A stretch of 64,000 nt of DNA from Cognaticolwellia sediminilitoris (lineage in GTDB: Bacteria; Pseudomonadota; Gammaproteobacteria; Enterobacterales; Alteromonadaceae). The DNA is taken from NCBI GenBank assembly GCA_002104535.1, contig NBOG01000005.1, positions 124,001 to 188,000 on the forward strand. The letters are read 5' to 3'. The notes under the pieces are model-generated. The model was given only the letters and a program-made list of their open reading frames with translations. It did not search any database and was not told the origin of the DNA. Position numbers and translations under genes: made by a program. Every line of letters begins with the position of its first letter. The stretch's first letter is position 1. Positions 1 through 7,935 of this stretch are shown here, piece by piece.

Positions 1-1
1 G

Positions 2-1159
2 CTTGAAGAACTAAACGAAGAAGTCCGAAAAGGTATTCTTAAAAATATCCGTCCAGAAAAGCTAGCTGCTGTTGCAGAAGGCATGGATGTTGATGATTTA
101 GCGGAAGTATTCAGAACATTACCTGATAGTGTTTATCAGGAAGTACTGAATGCAATGGACTGGCAAGACCGAAGTCGTGTTGAAGCTGCACTTTCATTCG
201 AGGAAGACACTGCCGGCGGTATAATGAATACCGACACCATTTCTATTCGTCCAGATGTGACAGTAGATGTGGTATTACGCTATTTACGTTTACGTGGTGA
301 GCTACCAGAAGCAACAGACTCTTTTTATGTTGTTGACCGTGAAGATCATTTTATCGGAGCAGTATCTTTATCTTCCATAGTAACGGCCAAAGCTGAAACT
401 ATTATTTCTAGCCTTATCGATGAAGACATTGAAGCAATCACTGCCGATATGAATGAAAAAGATGTCGCACAATTATTTGAACGTTATGACTGGTTTTCTG
501 CGCCGGTCATAGATCAAGAAGGCCGATTGCTCGGTCGTATAACGGTTGATGATGTTGTTGATATTATCCGTGAAGAAGCAGAGCATTCAATGATGAGTAT
601 GGCCGGTCTAGATGACGAGGCTGATACTTTTGCACCAGTATTAAAAAGTACGCAACGTCGATCTATTTGGCTCGGCGTTAACCTCATAACAGCGTTGATG
701 GCTGTCGCTGTATCAAGCATGTTTGAAGGAATATTAAACCAATTAGCCATTTTAGCGGTATTAAATTCATTGGTACCTAGCATGGGTGGCGTGGCGGGTA
801 ATCAAACCTTAACCCTGGTTATTCGTGGTATCGCTTTAGGTCATGTTGGTGACAGTAACGCTCGGGTTTTACTCTATAAAGAGCTCGCTATTGGTTTTTT
901 CAATGGTCTGATTTGGGCGGTATTAATCGCCACCGTTGTGGCATTTTGGCAGCAAAATATTATGCTCGGGGCGATTATAGCTTTTGCAATGTTAATGAAT
1001 ATGACTGCGGCCGGTATCGCGGGTGTCACTATTCCATTGATGTTGAAAAGAATGAATATCGACCCCGCACTTGCTGGCAGTGTTATTTTGACAACAGTAA
1101 CTGACGTGGTAGGTATATTTGCCTTTTTAGGCACCGCTACCTTACTGCTAGGGCAATAA
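2..1159 (+). CDS. mgtE: Magnesium transporter MgtE (5' end outside window)
   Basis: MgtE is an inner-membrane Mg2+ channel gated by its cytoplasmic domains. The reading frame is open from the first bases of the window, so the true start lies upstream and only the distal ~385 codons are seen. Visible order: end of the MgtE N-terminal helical domain, a CBS pair (including the segment with residues EDTAGGIMNT and a second CBS ending near VDDVVDIIREE), then a membrane domain of about five helices from roughly residue 195 of the first in-frame Met, with the pore-type stretch PSMGGVAGNQTLTLV. MgtE family length is about 450 residues, so about 65 are missing. It is followed by the convergent pmbA gene. 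Confidence 0.93.
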   Translation, partial: LEELNEEVRKGILKNIRPEKLAAVAEGMDVDDLAEVFRTLPDSVYQEVLNAMDWQDRSRVEAALSFEEDTAGGIMNTDTISIRPDVTVDVVLRYLRLRGELPEATDSFYVVDREDHFIGAVSLSSIVTAKAETIISSLIDEDIEAITADMNEKDVAQLFERYDWFSAPVIDQEGRLLGRITVDDVVDIIREEAEHSMMSMAGLDDEADTFAPVLKSTQRRSIWLGVNLITALMAVAVSSMFEGILNQLAILAVLNSLVPSMGGVAGNQTLTLVIRGIALGHVGDSNARVLLYKELAIGFFNGLIWAVLIATVVAFWQQNIMLGAIIAFAMLMNMTAAGIAGVTIPLMLKRMNIDPALAGSVILTTVTDVVGIFAFLGTATLLLGQ

Positions 1160-1313
1160 AACATCGTTATAAACATAGCTATAAGCTATCAGTTTAAAGC
1201 TATCAGTAGAACTAGTTACTGTTCACTTGTTTTCTGACAGCTGACAGCTTTTAACTGACCGCTATGTTTATCTGACAGCTTATAACTTCAAACTGTTACT
1301 TTTACTTTTCTTT
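1160..1313. repeat. Intergenic degenerate CTGACAGCT/AGCTATCAG repeats
   Basis: The space between mgtE and pmbA is built from short degenerate repeats. AGCTATCAG occurs twice near 1184-1208, and CTGACAGCT occurs several times between about 1235 and 1285, partly overlapping and in both orientations. No coding potential or clear terminator is visible. It may be a decayed intergenic repeat; whether it recurs in the genome cannot be told from here. Confidence 0.35.
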
Positions 1314-2669
1314 TTAACTACCTGCTACTTGTATCTCATTGACAATAATTGAACCTGTACGGATACTCCCGCGCATGTCCGTGTCATTACCTATGGCGAC
1401 TATGCCAGCAAAAATATCCTGTAACTTACCAGCGATAGTGATTTCATCCACCGGATAAGCTATTTCGCCATTTTCCACCCAAAAACCTGCAGCGCCACGC
1501 GAATAATCACCCGTAACGACATTAACACCTTGTCCCATCAGTTCCGTGACTAATAAGCCAGTGCCTAAAGTTTTTAACATAGCATCAAAATCGCCACCTT
1601 GACCGGTGCCTTTCATCCCCAGCTGCCAGTTATGAATACCGCCAGCATGGCCAGTGGTTTGTAACCCTAACTTACGCGCTGAGTAACTGGTTAAAAGATA
1701 AGTCGCTAAACTACCATCAGTAATTATTTCACGATCTACCGTGGCAACACCTTCAGCATCAAATGCACTACTTGCCAAAGCTTTTTGTATATGTGGACGC
1801 TCACTAATACTTAAAAATTCTGGAAAAACTTGTTTACCGATAGCATCCATCAAAAAAGAAGATTTACGATAAAGATTACCACCACTGATTGCCGCAATAA
1901 AATGACCGAATAAGCTATTGGCAATATCGGCACGAAACATCACTGGAACTTTAGCTGTCGCGAGTTTACGTGCGCCTAAACGTGATAAAGCTTCAATAGA
2001 AGCCTGTTGGCCTATCTTGCTAGCGCATTCCATTTTGTCAAATTCACGACTAACGGTATAAGCATAGTCACGCTGCATATGATCACCTTCATTGGCGATC
2101 ATCACACAACTCAAATTATGACGAGTACTCGGATAACCGACTAATTGACCATGACTATTACCGTAAACTTTAAAACCTTCGAAACTTGCTAGTGTTGCGC
2201 CGTCTGAGTTAGTGATGCGTTTATCATAGCCAAGTGCTGTGTCTTCGCAGCTTTTAGCTATGCTTATCGCTTGTTCTGTAGTTAACGCTTTAGGATGATA
2301 TAAATCTAAATCTTGTGGCGCCATGGCTAACAGTTCTTTATCTGCCATGCCTGAACATTCATCAACCGAAGTGTACTTGGCAATATTTACTGCAGCTTCA
2401 ATGGCTTGCTTTAGCGCTTTTTCCGATAAATCAGATGTAGAAGCACTGCCCTTTTTACCCGCTTTGTACACTGTAATACCTAACGCACCATCACTGGTAA
2501 ATTCAACATTTTCAACTTCACCTAGTCGTGTGCTAACACTCAGACCTTGTGTTTTAGTCATGGCAACTTCAGCACCGTCGGCGCCCAGTGATTTCGCCAA
2601 TGTCATGGCATCATTAACACGTGTTTTTACATGTTCTATTTGCTTTTGAATACTATCAGAATCGCTCAT
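1314..2669 (-). CDS. pmbA: Metalloprotease-like protein PmbA/TldE
   Basis: PmbA (TldE) partners TldD in a cytoplasmic protease known to mature microcin B17 and to degrade CcdA; PmbA is the subunit lacking the HExxxH metal site. The protein shows the family hallmarks: an N-terminal domain with GLSVSTRLGEVENVEF-type strands, and the C-terminal TldD/PmbA segment with TGHAGGIHNW, GVNVVTGDYSRGAAGFWVENG and a final RGSIRTGSIIVNEIQVAG. The ATG at 2669 gives 451 residues, matching E. coli PmbA (about 450). An in-frame GTG at 2687 would add six residues; neither start has a strong ribosome site. It is divergent from yjgA, the usual gammaproteobacterial arrangement. Confidence 0.95.
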   Translation of the reverse strand: MSDSDSIQKQIEHVKTRVNDAMTLAKSLGADGAEVAMTKTQGLSVSTRLGEVENVEFTSDGALGITVYKAGKKGSASTSDLSEKALKQAIEAAVNIAKYTSVDECSGMADKELLAMAPQDLDLYHPKALTTEQAISIAKSCEDTALGYDKRITNSDGATLASFEGFKVYGNSHGQLVGYPSTRHNLSCVMIANEGDHMQRDYAYTVSREFDKMECASKIGQQASIEALSRLGARKLATAKVPVMFRADIANSLFGHFIAAISGGNLYRKSSFLMDAIGKQVFPEFLSISERPHIQKALASSAFDAEGVATVDREIITDGSLATYLLTSYSARKLGLQTTGHAGGIHNWQLGMKGTGQGGDFDAMLKTLGTGLLVTELMGQGVNVVTGDYSRGAAGFWVENGEIAYPVDEITIAGKLQDIFAGIVAIGNDTDMRGSIRTGSIIVNEIQVAGS

Positions 2670-2774
2670 GGGTAAATTATTTCTCACATTTTATCGATAC
2701 GAACAACAGGAATGTTTTTGCTGGTACAGGTTTGTTGTATACTATAGGTAACAATCACTTTAATACCTAACATT

Positions 2775-3293
2775 ATGCCCCAGTCTGCCAACGATATCGA
2801 TGAATTAGAAGAAGAATTACTGAGTAAATCGGAAATAAAACGAGAAATGCATCGACTACAAGACTTTGGTTTAGTCATTGTCAAAATGTCGAAGCATCAA
2901 CGCAGTAAATTACCACTGACTGATGAATTGAAAGCTGCCATGGTACTTGCCGATAAAATCAGCAATAAACATGAAGCATTGCGACGTCACGTTCGCCATA
3001 TTGCAAAAATTCTTGCCGAAACAGATCTTGAGCCGATTAAGCAGGCCATGGATGTTATGGCTAATAAACATCAGCAAGAGTCGGTGAAATTTGACAAGCT
3101 TGAAAAAATGCGTGATGAGCTTATCGAACATGGCAATGACAGTATTGAAGACTTGTTAAGCCAATGTGACACCATGGAAAGACAGAAGCTTCGTCAATTA
3201 GTCCGTCAGGCTAAGAAAGAACATAAAGAAGAAAAAGTCGGCAAACATTACCGAGACCTGTTCGCTTACTTAAAAGAGCATGTGGTTTTTTAA
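2775..3293 (+). CDS. yjgA: Ribosome-associated protein YjgA/DarP (DUF615)
   Basis: A 172-residue DUF615 protein. The family (YjgA, renamed DarP) associates with late 50S subunit precursors and promotes maturation near the peptidyl transferase centre. The sequence is highly charged and helical, with an acidic N-terminus (DELEEELLSKSEIKREMH), the central ADKISNKHEALRRHVRHIAK segment and a basic C-terminus. Length and divergence from pmbA match Escherichia, Shewanella and Vibrio. A strong hairpin terminator follows 20 bp after the stop. Confidence 0.93.
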   Translation: MPQSANDIDELEEELLSKSEIKREMHRLQDFGLVIVKMSKHQRSKLPLTDELKAAMVLADKISNKHEALRRHVRHIAKILAETDLEPIKQAMDVMANKHQQESVKFDKLEKMRDELIEHGNDSIEDLLSQCDTMERQKLRQLVRQAKKEHKEEKVGKHYRDLFAYLKEHVVF

Positions 3294-3313
3294 AACTGCT
3301 CAGACCTTTGATT

Positions 3314-3351
3314 AAAAAGCCCTTGATTTAACGCTAAATCAAGGGCTTTTT
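3314..3351. terminator. Bidirectional rho-independent terminator
   Basis: A perfect 17-bp stem (AAAAAGCCCTTGATTTA with its complement) around the loop ACGC carries A- and T-runs on its two sides. It lies between the convergent yjgA and the M14 deacylase gene and can serve both strands. Confidence 0.9.
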
Positions 3352-3367
3352 ACTGTTATTGGTCGGG

Positions 3368-4519
3368 CTAAGTCAAAACATCAAACTTAGTAAACACTTT
3401 ATAAAGCTCTGTTCCTTGATTAACACTCGCGGAGGCAAAGTGTAAAATCGGTATCACAGGTCTATCTAAGCTAATATAATGTAGCGGGTCGCCATCACCA
3501 TAATTATCCATACGAAGAATGCGGGCTAATGGTTGACCTGCAGGTAACGGCTGACCAAACTCGGCTAAATAATCCACCATTCCTCCCATAGGTGAATAAA
3601 GCGCTTTGTAATCTTCTAATTCACAACTATAGCGTGTCATCGTTTTCGGATGATATTGATCACTGTTAATCACACCTTGATACTGTAGATAACTTAAAAT
3701 ACTAAGCGCATCATCATGGGCAACATCTAAATCAATTTGTTCTTGAGAGCCTAACTCGACGGTAAAGCTTTCTTTGATAATGAGCTTTTCACCTTGGCTT
3801 GGATCTGTTTTAGTGATCGGAAAATCGCGACCCAACCCAGCAAACTCTATCTTTAATTGCCACCATGGACAAAAGGTCGCTTCATCTAACGCGCCATCAA
3901 AGCCATTAGGAATAAATAACACGTGCTCAATATCAAAGTATTGCGCACTCGCTCGAGCATATTCAGGACAATATAAATGCTTACTCGAAATTGGGCCTGT
4001 GTGTAAGTCTAAAACAATATCCGCTTGATGTGCCAAGCGCTGAAGTTTATAAGCAATGCGCTGACCAGTAGTTAAACCATAAATGTTATGATTTAATTTT
4101 TGCTCAATCTGCCCTTGCAATAAAGCTTTAAATGCACGCTCAACCTCCGCCGCAGAAGCAGACAAATGCGCTTGTGCAAAAGGGGCGATGACTTCACCAT
4201 CAAAGTGATACATTCGGTTCCAATTTACACCAGTAATAGGGTCAAAGCGCCCTAAAGTATATTCACCATTTTTATGATTACATCCAACGGGGTTTGCGTA
4301 TGGAACTAAGGTAACATTACCCTTTAACTCAATAGTTTTTAATTGCTCTAGCAATTGAAAAATTACCGCGTTACCTTGTACTTCAGCACCGTGCATATTG
4401 GCTTGAATATAAACATCAGGTCCTTGTTGATTACCTTTGATACGATACACAGGTACTGTTAAAGCAGCACCACTGGCCATTTCGCCTACGTGCATGATCT
4501 CTTTACTAATTACATTCAT
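3368..4519 (-). CDS. Succinylglutamate desuccinylase/aspartoacylase-family (M14) deacylase
   Basis: A zinc deacylase of the AstE/aspartoacylase branch of the M14 carboxypeptidase fold, which hydrolyses N-acyl amino acids. The zinc motif is visible as NMHGAEVQGN (His and Glu) followed by a second ligand in VLDLHTGP, and a catalytic-type Glu lies in FTVELGSQE. The C-terminal third (GGMVDYLAEFGQPLPAGQPLARI) is the usual beta domain. The ATG at 4519 is chosen because it has an AAGGAT ribosome site; an upstream ATG at 4543 would overlap the preceding gene. It is the last gene of a DapA/DapD/LysA-like operon, so the natural inference is removal of the succinyl group placed by the DapD-like enzyme. 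The exact substrate is unknown. Confidence 0.85.
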   Translation of the reverse strand: MNVISKEIMHVGEMASGAALTVPVYRIKGNQQGPDVYIQANMHGAEVQGNAVIFQLLEQLKTIELKGNVTLVPYANPVGCNHKNGEYTLGRFDPITGVNWNRMYHFDGEVIAPFAQAHLSASAAEVERAFKALLQGQIEQKLNHNIYGLTTGQRIAYKLQRLAHQADIVLDLHTGPISSKHLYCPEYARASAQYFDIEHVLFIPNGFDGALDEATFCPWWQLKIEFAGLGRDFPITKTDPSQGEKLIIKESFTVELGSQEQIDLDVAHDDALSILSYLQYQGVINSDQYHPKTMTRYSCELEDYKALYSPMGGMVDYLAEFGQPLPAGQPLARILRMDNYGDGDPLHYISLDRPVIPILHFASASVNQGTELYKVFTKFDVLT

Positions 4520-4527
4520 AAATATCC

Positions 4528-5793
4528 TTAACGTAAATACCAAGTAGCCGGCTCTGCCGCTCTAACTTGCTCAACTTTACCTTGCTCCAATACATACTCA
4601 GCTGCGATTTGATGACAAAGAAAAAACGGCATACTTTCAGTAAAGCCATATGCGCCGGCTAAACCAAAAACTAACTGATCACCCACCTCTACATCACTGG
4701 CGAGTAATAATGTGCCTAATTTATCTAAACTAGTGCAAAGCGGACCATGAAGATCAAAATAACACGGTTCTTCGACTGACTCTCGCACTAAAGTAACAGG
4801 AAATGGCTGCTCTGTTATCGCTGGTCGCAATAGATGATTAATCCCACCAGATAGCACCAGTTGCTGCTGCTCGAAGTTATTTTTTCGGTCAACAACTGAA
4901 GTAACGTAATAGCCCATTTCAGCCACCGCATACCGGCCTAATTCTAACCAAAGCTCGCTAACACCTGCGCGGGCTTTTATTTTAGCTAAATCTGCAATGA
5001 TAGTAGGCCAACTCAAGCTCTGTCCATTTTGTAAGTAATCCACACCTAGCCCGCCACCTAAATCTAAAACCTCGAGTTTCATCGCTAGGTTTTCTGCAAG
5101 CGTTAACAACGGATCAATCATTTGTGACCAAAGGTCATACATGCGTTCATTGCTTAACATGTTACCCCACTGGAAGATATGCAATCCGTTGATTTTCAAT
5201 GTTGGAAAATCAGTGACTTTAATCGCTTGCCATTCTTGACATGATAAACCAAAGGCGGTCACTTCATTGCCACCTAACGGGTTTTTCTCCCCTTCTTGCC
5301 ATTGTAACTGTACTCTTAGCAGCACTTGTGGTTGACATGACAGTTCGCTAGCCGCTTGGTTAAGCCATTGTAATTGGTTTAAACTTTCAACAACAAAAGT
5401 ACGAACGCCTTGTGTTAAAAAAGCTTTTAACTGCTGTTTAGATTTTGCCGGACCGGTATTGAGAATTCGTTCAGCAGACACACCTTGACTGAGCACTTGG
5501 CTGAGCTCTCCTTGGCTTGCTACATCAAAATTAAAACCTTGCTGAGCTAAGGTTTTGAGTACACGAGACAGCGGATTTGCCTTAACAGCAAACCAAAGTT
5601 TAATGACGTCTTGTTGCATTAAACTTGATAAATGTAGCTCAAGTTGATCTAAGTCATAGAGATAAAAACCATCCTCATCGCGCGTGACAGAATTTTGAAC
5701 GTCAGCTTCATTGCGTTCAATTAAGGCTGTTTGTATGGCGGTACTTAACCAGTCAGGTTTAGAGCTAATATTTGTATTTAACGTTTCAGTCAT
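4528..5793 (-). CDS. LysA-like PLP-dependent (fold type III) decarboxylase
   Basis: A 421-residue alanine-racemase-fold decarboxylase related to diaminopimelate decarboxylase. The PLP lysine sits in WFAVKANPL, the phosphate loop is LDLGGGLGVDY, and a substrate-side arginine is in LELGRYAVAE. The active-site cysteine motif reads GPLCTSLD. Canonical LysA enzymes have a CESGD-type motif, while GPLCT-x-LD is the form I know from BtrK-like and other specialised-metabolism decarboxylases. The late YGFSMSS-type segment is also altered (GAYGFTESMPFFLCHQ). So decarboxylation is well supported, but meso-DAP as substrate is doubtful. The gene follows dapD by 8 bp and has an AGGAC ribosome site. Confidence 0.85.
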   Translation of the reverse strand: MTETLNTNISSKPDWLSTAIQTALIERNEADVQNSVTRDEDGFYLYDLDQLELHLSSLMQQDVIKLWFAVKANPLSRVLKTLAQQGFNFDVASQGELSQVLSQGVSAERILNTGPAKSKQQLKAFLTQGVRTFVVESLNQLQWLNQAASELSCQPQVLLRVQLQWQEGEKNPLGGNEVTAFGLSCQEWQAIKVTDFPTLKINGLHIFQWGNMLSNERMYDLWSQMIDPLLTLAENLAMKLEVLDLGGGLGVDYLQNGQSLSWPTIIADLAKIKARAGVSELWLELGRYAVAEMGYYVTSVVDRKNNFEQQQLVLSGGINHLLRPAITEQPFPVTLVRESVEEPCYFDLHGPLCTSLDKLGTLLLASDVEVGDQLVFGLAGAYGFTESMPFFLCHQIAAEYVLEQGKVEQVRAAEPATWYLR

Positions 5794-5801
5794 TTTTAGT
5801 C

Positions 5802-6551
5802 CTAGCGCAGTAACGATTCAAGCGCTAAAGCGGCATTACTTTTTTCATCACGATATTTAACAATTAATGCACATGCCATATTCAATCCATGTTCTTGAGC
5901 CCAACGACCAGCAACTGGTCGAGTGCCAGGAACCACAACGGCATTTTCCGGAATATCGGCTCCTTTGGGTAATATGACGTTATTAACACAATCATATACC
6001 GGTACTGAGGCTGATAATGATACACCCGGCGCCAAAACTGCACCTTTCTTTACTACAATACCTTCAACGATAATAACCCCAGCACTTAAGAAAGCATTAT
6101 CTTCAATAATTACTGGACTAGCACCAATAGGCTCAAGTACGCCGCCAATTTGCACCGCTGCTGACACATGGACATTTTTACCAATTTGTGCACAAGAACC
6201 GATCAAGGCATGACTATCAATCATAGTGCCGGTATCAACAAAAGCGCCAACGTTAATGTAAGCTGGTGGCATAATAATCACACCTGGTGCGACAAAAGCA
6301 CCACGGCGAACTGATGAACCGCCTGGCACCATTCTCACCTTATCTGCAACCGTAAACTCGCGCGCTGGTAAATTATGCTTATCAACAAAACCACGATAAA
6401 TGCCATCAAAGACCTTATTTTCACCAGCTTTAAATGCCGCCAAAATAGCTTCTTTAACATCGGTATTAACTTGCCAATCACCATTACTGTTTTGTTCTGC
6501 CGCTCTAATTTTACCTGTTTCTAGGTCATTTAATGTTTGTTGCCAAGTCAT
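5802..6551 (-). CDS. dapD: DapD-like tetrahydrodipicolinate N-succinyltransferase
   Basis: A 249-residue left-handed beta-helix acyltransferase. DapD converts tetrahydrodipicolinate plus succinyl-CoA to N-succinyl-2-amino-6-ketopimelate in lysine and DAP synthesis. Hexapeptide-repeat coils run through the middle (VRRGAFVAPGVIIMPPAYINVGAF, then GSCAQIGKNVHVSAAVQIGG), with family-typical stretches PASVP-like SASVPVYD and GTRPVAGRW. E. coli DapD is about 274 residues, so this one is about 25 shorter, mostly at the N-terminus. The start codon overlaps the stop of the upstream DapA-like gene (ATGA), showing translational coupling. It may be a paralogue serving a dedicated pathway rather than the housekeeping enzyme. 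Confidence 0.87.
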   Translation of the reverse strand: MTWQQTLNDLETGKIRAAEQNSNGDWQVNTDVKEAILAAFKAGENKVFDGIYRGFVDKHNLPAREFTVADKVRMVPGGSSVRRGAFVAPGVIIMPPAYINVGAFVDTGTMIDSHALIGSCAQIGKNVHVSAAVQIGGVLEPIGASPVIIEDNAFLSAGVIIVEGIVVKKGAVLAPGVSLSASVPVYDCVNNVILPKGADIPENAVVVPGTRPVAGRWAQEHGLNMACALIVKYRDEKSNAALALESLLR

Positions 6552-7537
6552 GAGTTTACTTCTCTTAAGTTAGTGTTCGCTAAAGGTTGATTAAGGGGGC
6601 TGGTATCAAGAACTAATTGGGAGGTCTGTTTTTGAAAAAACCAGTGCTGAATTTTTTGATGAAGGTCTTGTAAGCCATGCTTAGTCGAAATTTCACTTTG
6701 GCAAAGCGGTAAACGCAATTTTGCCGACGAAATTACATCTAATTCTGCTAACAAGACTTTTACAGGGATTGGACTAGTTACTTGAAATAATGCCGATATC
6801 GCTGGTTGCCACAAGCTCAATAAGTCATTGTGTTGTTGAGTTAAAGCCAACTTAACATACAGCTGTGTAGCCTCAGGCCAAGCATTTGCACAAACAGACA
6901 CTAAGCCTTTTACATTTGCAGCAGCAAGAAAAGGCATCATCGCGTCTTCCCCGCTATATATATCAACGTTAGGACAGTGCTGACGATAAGCTAGCAGTTT
7001 ATTGAGATCACCACTGGCCTCTTTTAAAGCCCAACAGTTTTTGTGGTTTTGTAATACTTTAAGAGTTGAAATAGCAATTTCCACTCCTGCTCTAGACGGG
7101 ACGTTATAGAGCATACAGGGAAAATTCGCAGCATCAAGTAAGCTATTAAACCAAGCTAGTTGACCTTTAGGGCCCGGTTTAGCATAAATAGGGCTAGCTA
7201 ATAAATAGGCATCTATTGGTAGGCTATTACACTTAGTAATCCAAGCGAGTTGTTCCGTTAAATTATACCCGCCAACCGCAACCATTAATGGAACTTGTAA
7301 AGGAATGGCGCAAACAAACTCGACAATATTTAAGTGCTCTTGAGGGGTTAGCGCTAATCCTTCTCCTGTACTGCCTAACAACAAAATACCATTTTTCGCG
7401 TCATTTTGTTGTAACACTAAACGGCGTAAACTCGGATAGTCAATTTCATCGTTATTTAATAAGGGGGTGATCAATGCAGTCCAAACCAAAGGTTGGTTTG
7501 TTATTGCGAGGTTTTCTAATGATTTTTTAATATTCAT
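6548..7537 (-). CDS. DapA-like aldolase (dihydrodipicolinate synthase/N-acetylneuraminate lyase family)
   Basis: A class I aldolase of the DHDPS/NAL family, about 330 residues. DapA condenses pyruvate with aspartate semialdehyde. The Schiff-base lysine is in WALKEASGD, the pyruvate loop is GSTGEG, and LYNVPSRAG keeps the tyrosine and arginine that DapA uses to hold the semialdehyde carboxylate. One of the paired tyrosines (PYY in E. coli) is Ile here (PIY), and a ~35-residue C-terminal tail is unlike DapA. I place the start at 7537 (MNIKKSLEN); an open frame continues to 7675, but that stretch is composed of RNA-hairpin sequence and does not resemble protein. First gene of the operon. Confidence 0.82.
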   Translation of the reverse strand: MNIKKSLENLAITNQPLVWTALITPLLNNDEIDYPSLRRLVLQQNDAKNGILLLGSTGEGLALTPQEHLNIVEFVCAIPLQVPLMVAVGGYNLTEQLAWITKCNSLPIDAYLLASPIYAKPGPKGQLAWFNSLLDAANFPCMLYNVPSRAGVEIAISTLKVLQNHKNCWALKEASGDLNKLLAYRQHCPNVDIYSGEDAMMPFLAAANVKGLVSVCANAWPEATQLYVKLALTQQHNDLLSLWQPAISALFQVTSPIPVKVLLAELDVISSAKLRLPLCQSEISTKHGLQDLHQKIQHWFFQKQTSQLVLDTSPLNQPLANTNLREVNS

Positions 7538-7540
7538 TGC

Positions 7541-7645
7541 TCTCGAACTCATGTCGTTCGGAGAACTTTTAGGCACTTGTATAGACGCAATTTCAAGAAT
7601 GAAACAGGCCTTTACAAAGGCCAGAAGCTCTCCACCTAATAGGTG
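7541..7645 (-). promoter_or_regulatory. Structured 5' leader of the DapA-like operon
   Basis: Three stem-loops lie in tandem in the leader: 7633-7645 (CACCT-loop-AGGTG), 7607-7622 (GGCCTTT-loop-AAAGGCC, perfect) and 7541-7564 (UCUC.GAAC paired with GUUC.GAGA). The last one ends four bases before the ATG and its 3' arm holds the only ribosome-site-like bases (GAGAG). This could be translational control. I could not match it to the lysine riboswitch or another known aptamer. Confidence 0.45.
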
Positions 7646-7668
7646 ACAGTTGCAAGGATTCAACCTAG

Positions 7669-7698
7669 CACTCAATGCGTATTAAAAAACATTGAGTG
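7669..7698. promoter_or_regulatory. Perfect 9-bp inverted repeat upstream of the DapA-like operon (candidate operator)
   Basis: CACTCAATG and CATTGAGTG are separated by 12 bp. On the minus strand the space contains a weak -10-like AATACG, 16 bp after TTGTTA, so the dyad may overlap the operon promoter and bind a repressor. It could instead form an RNA hairpin. No regulator gene is adjacent. Confidence 0.35.
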
Positions 7699-7935
7699 TT
7701 AACAACCGAGAATCATATCATCAAAAATATAATTCCCTCGGCGTTATACCCCCTCATTATTGCTCACTAGAGTTTGATCTCTTCACAATAACTACCTGGC
7801 TAACGCTCCTCTTCTGGCCCTTCATCGTTGTAGCTAATACTTCGATTAACTACATTGGAATAAGGGACGGCAATATTAAAACATTTAAGTATAAGGATAG
7901 TCAATAGACGGCTAGCCGTATATTAAAAAAATAAA
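7699..7935. other. Intergenic stretch without a supportable gene
   Basis: A 71-codon open frame starts at 7692 on the plus strand. It has no ribosome site, an unremarkable composition and no family resemblance, and it begins inside the operator-like dyad. I do not call it a gene. No terminator is obvious either. Confidence 0.5.

Noticed and set aside
7538-7675. 46-residue N-terminal extension of the DapA-like protein
   Set aside because: The DNA is a series of RNA hairpins and the peptide does not resemble the family; the ATG at 7537 gives the normal start.
7538-7700. Lysine riboswitch (L box) upstream of the DapA-like operon
   Set aside because: I could not find the conserved AGAGGNGC and GCCGAAG-type words, and the leader is shorter than the usual aptamer of about 170 bases.
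7692-7907. 71-codon open frame on the plus strand before the DsbA-like gene
   Set aside because: It has no ribosome site, begins inside an inverted repeat, and shows no family or signal features.
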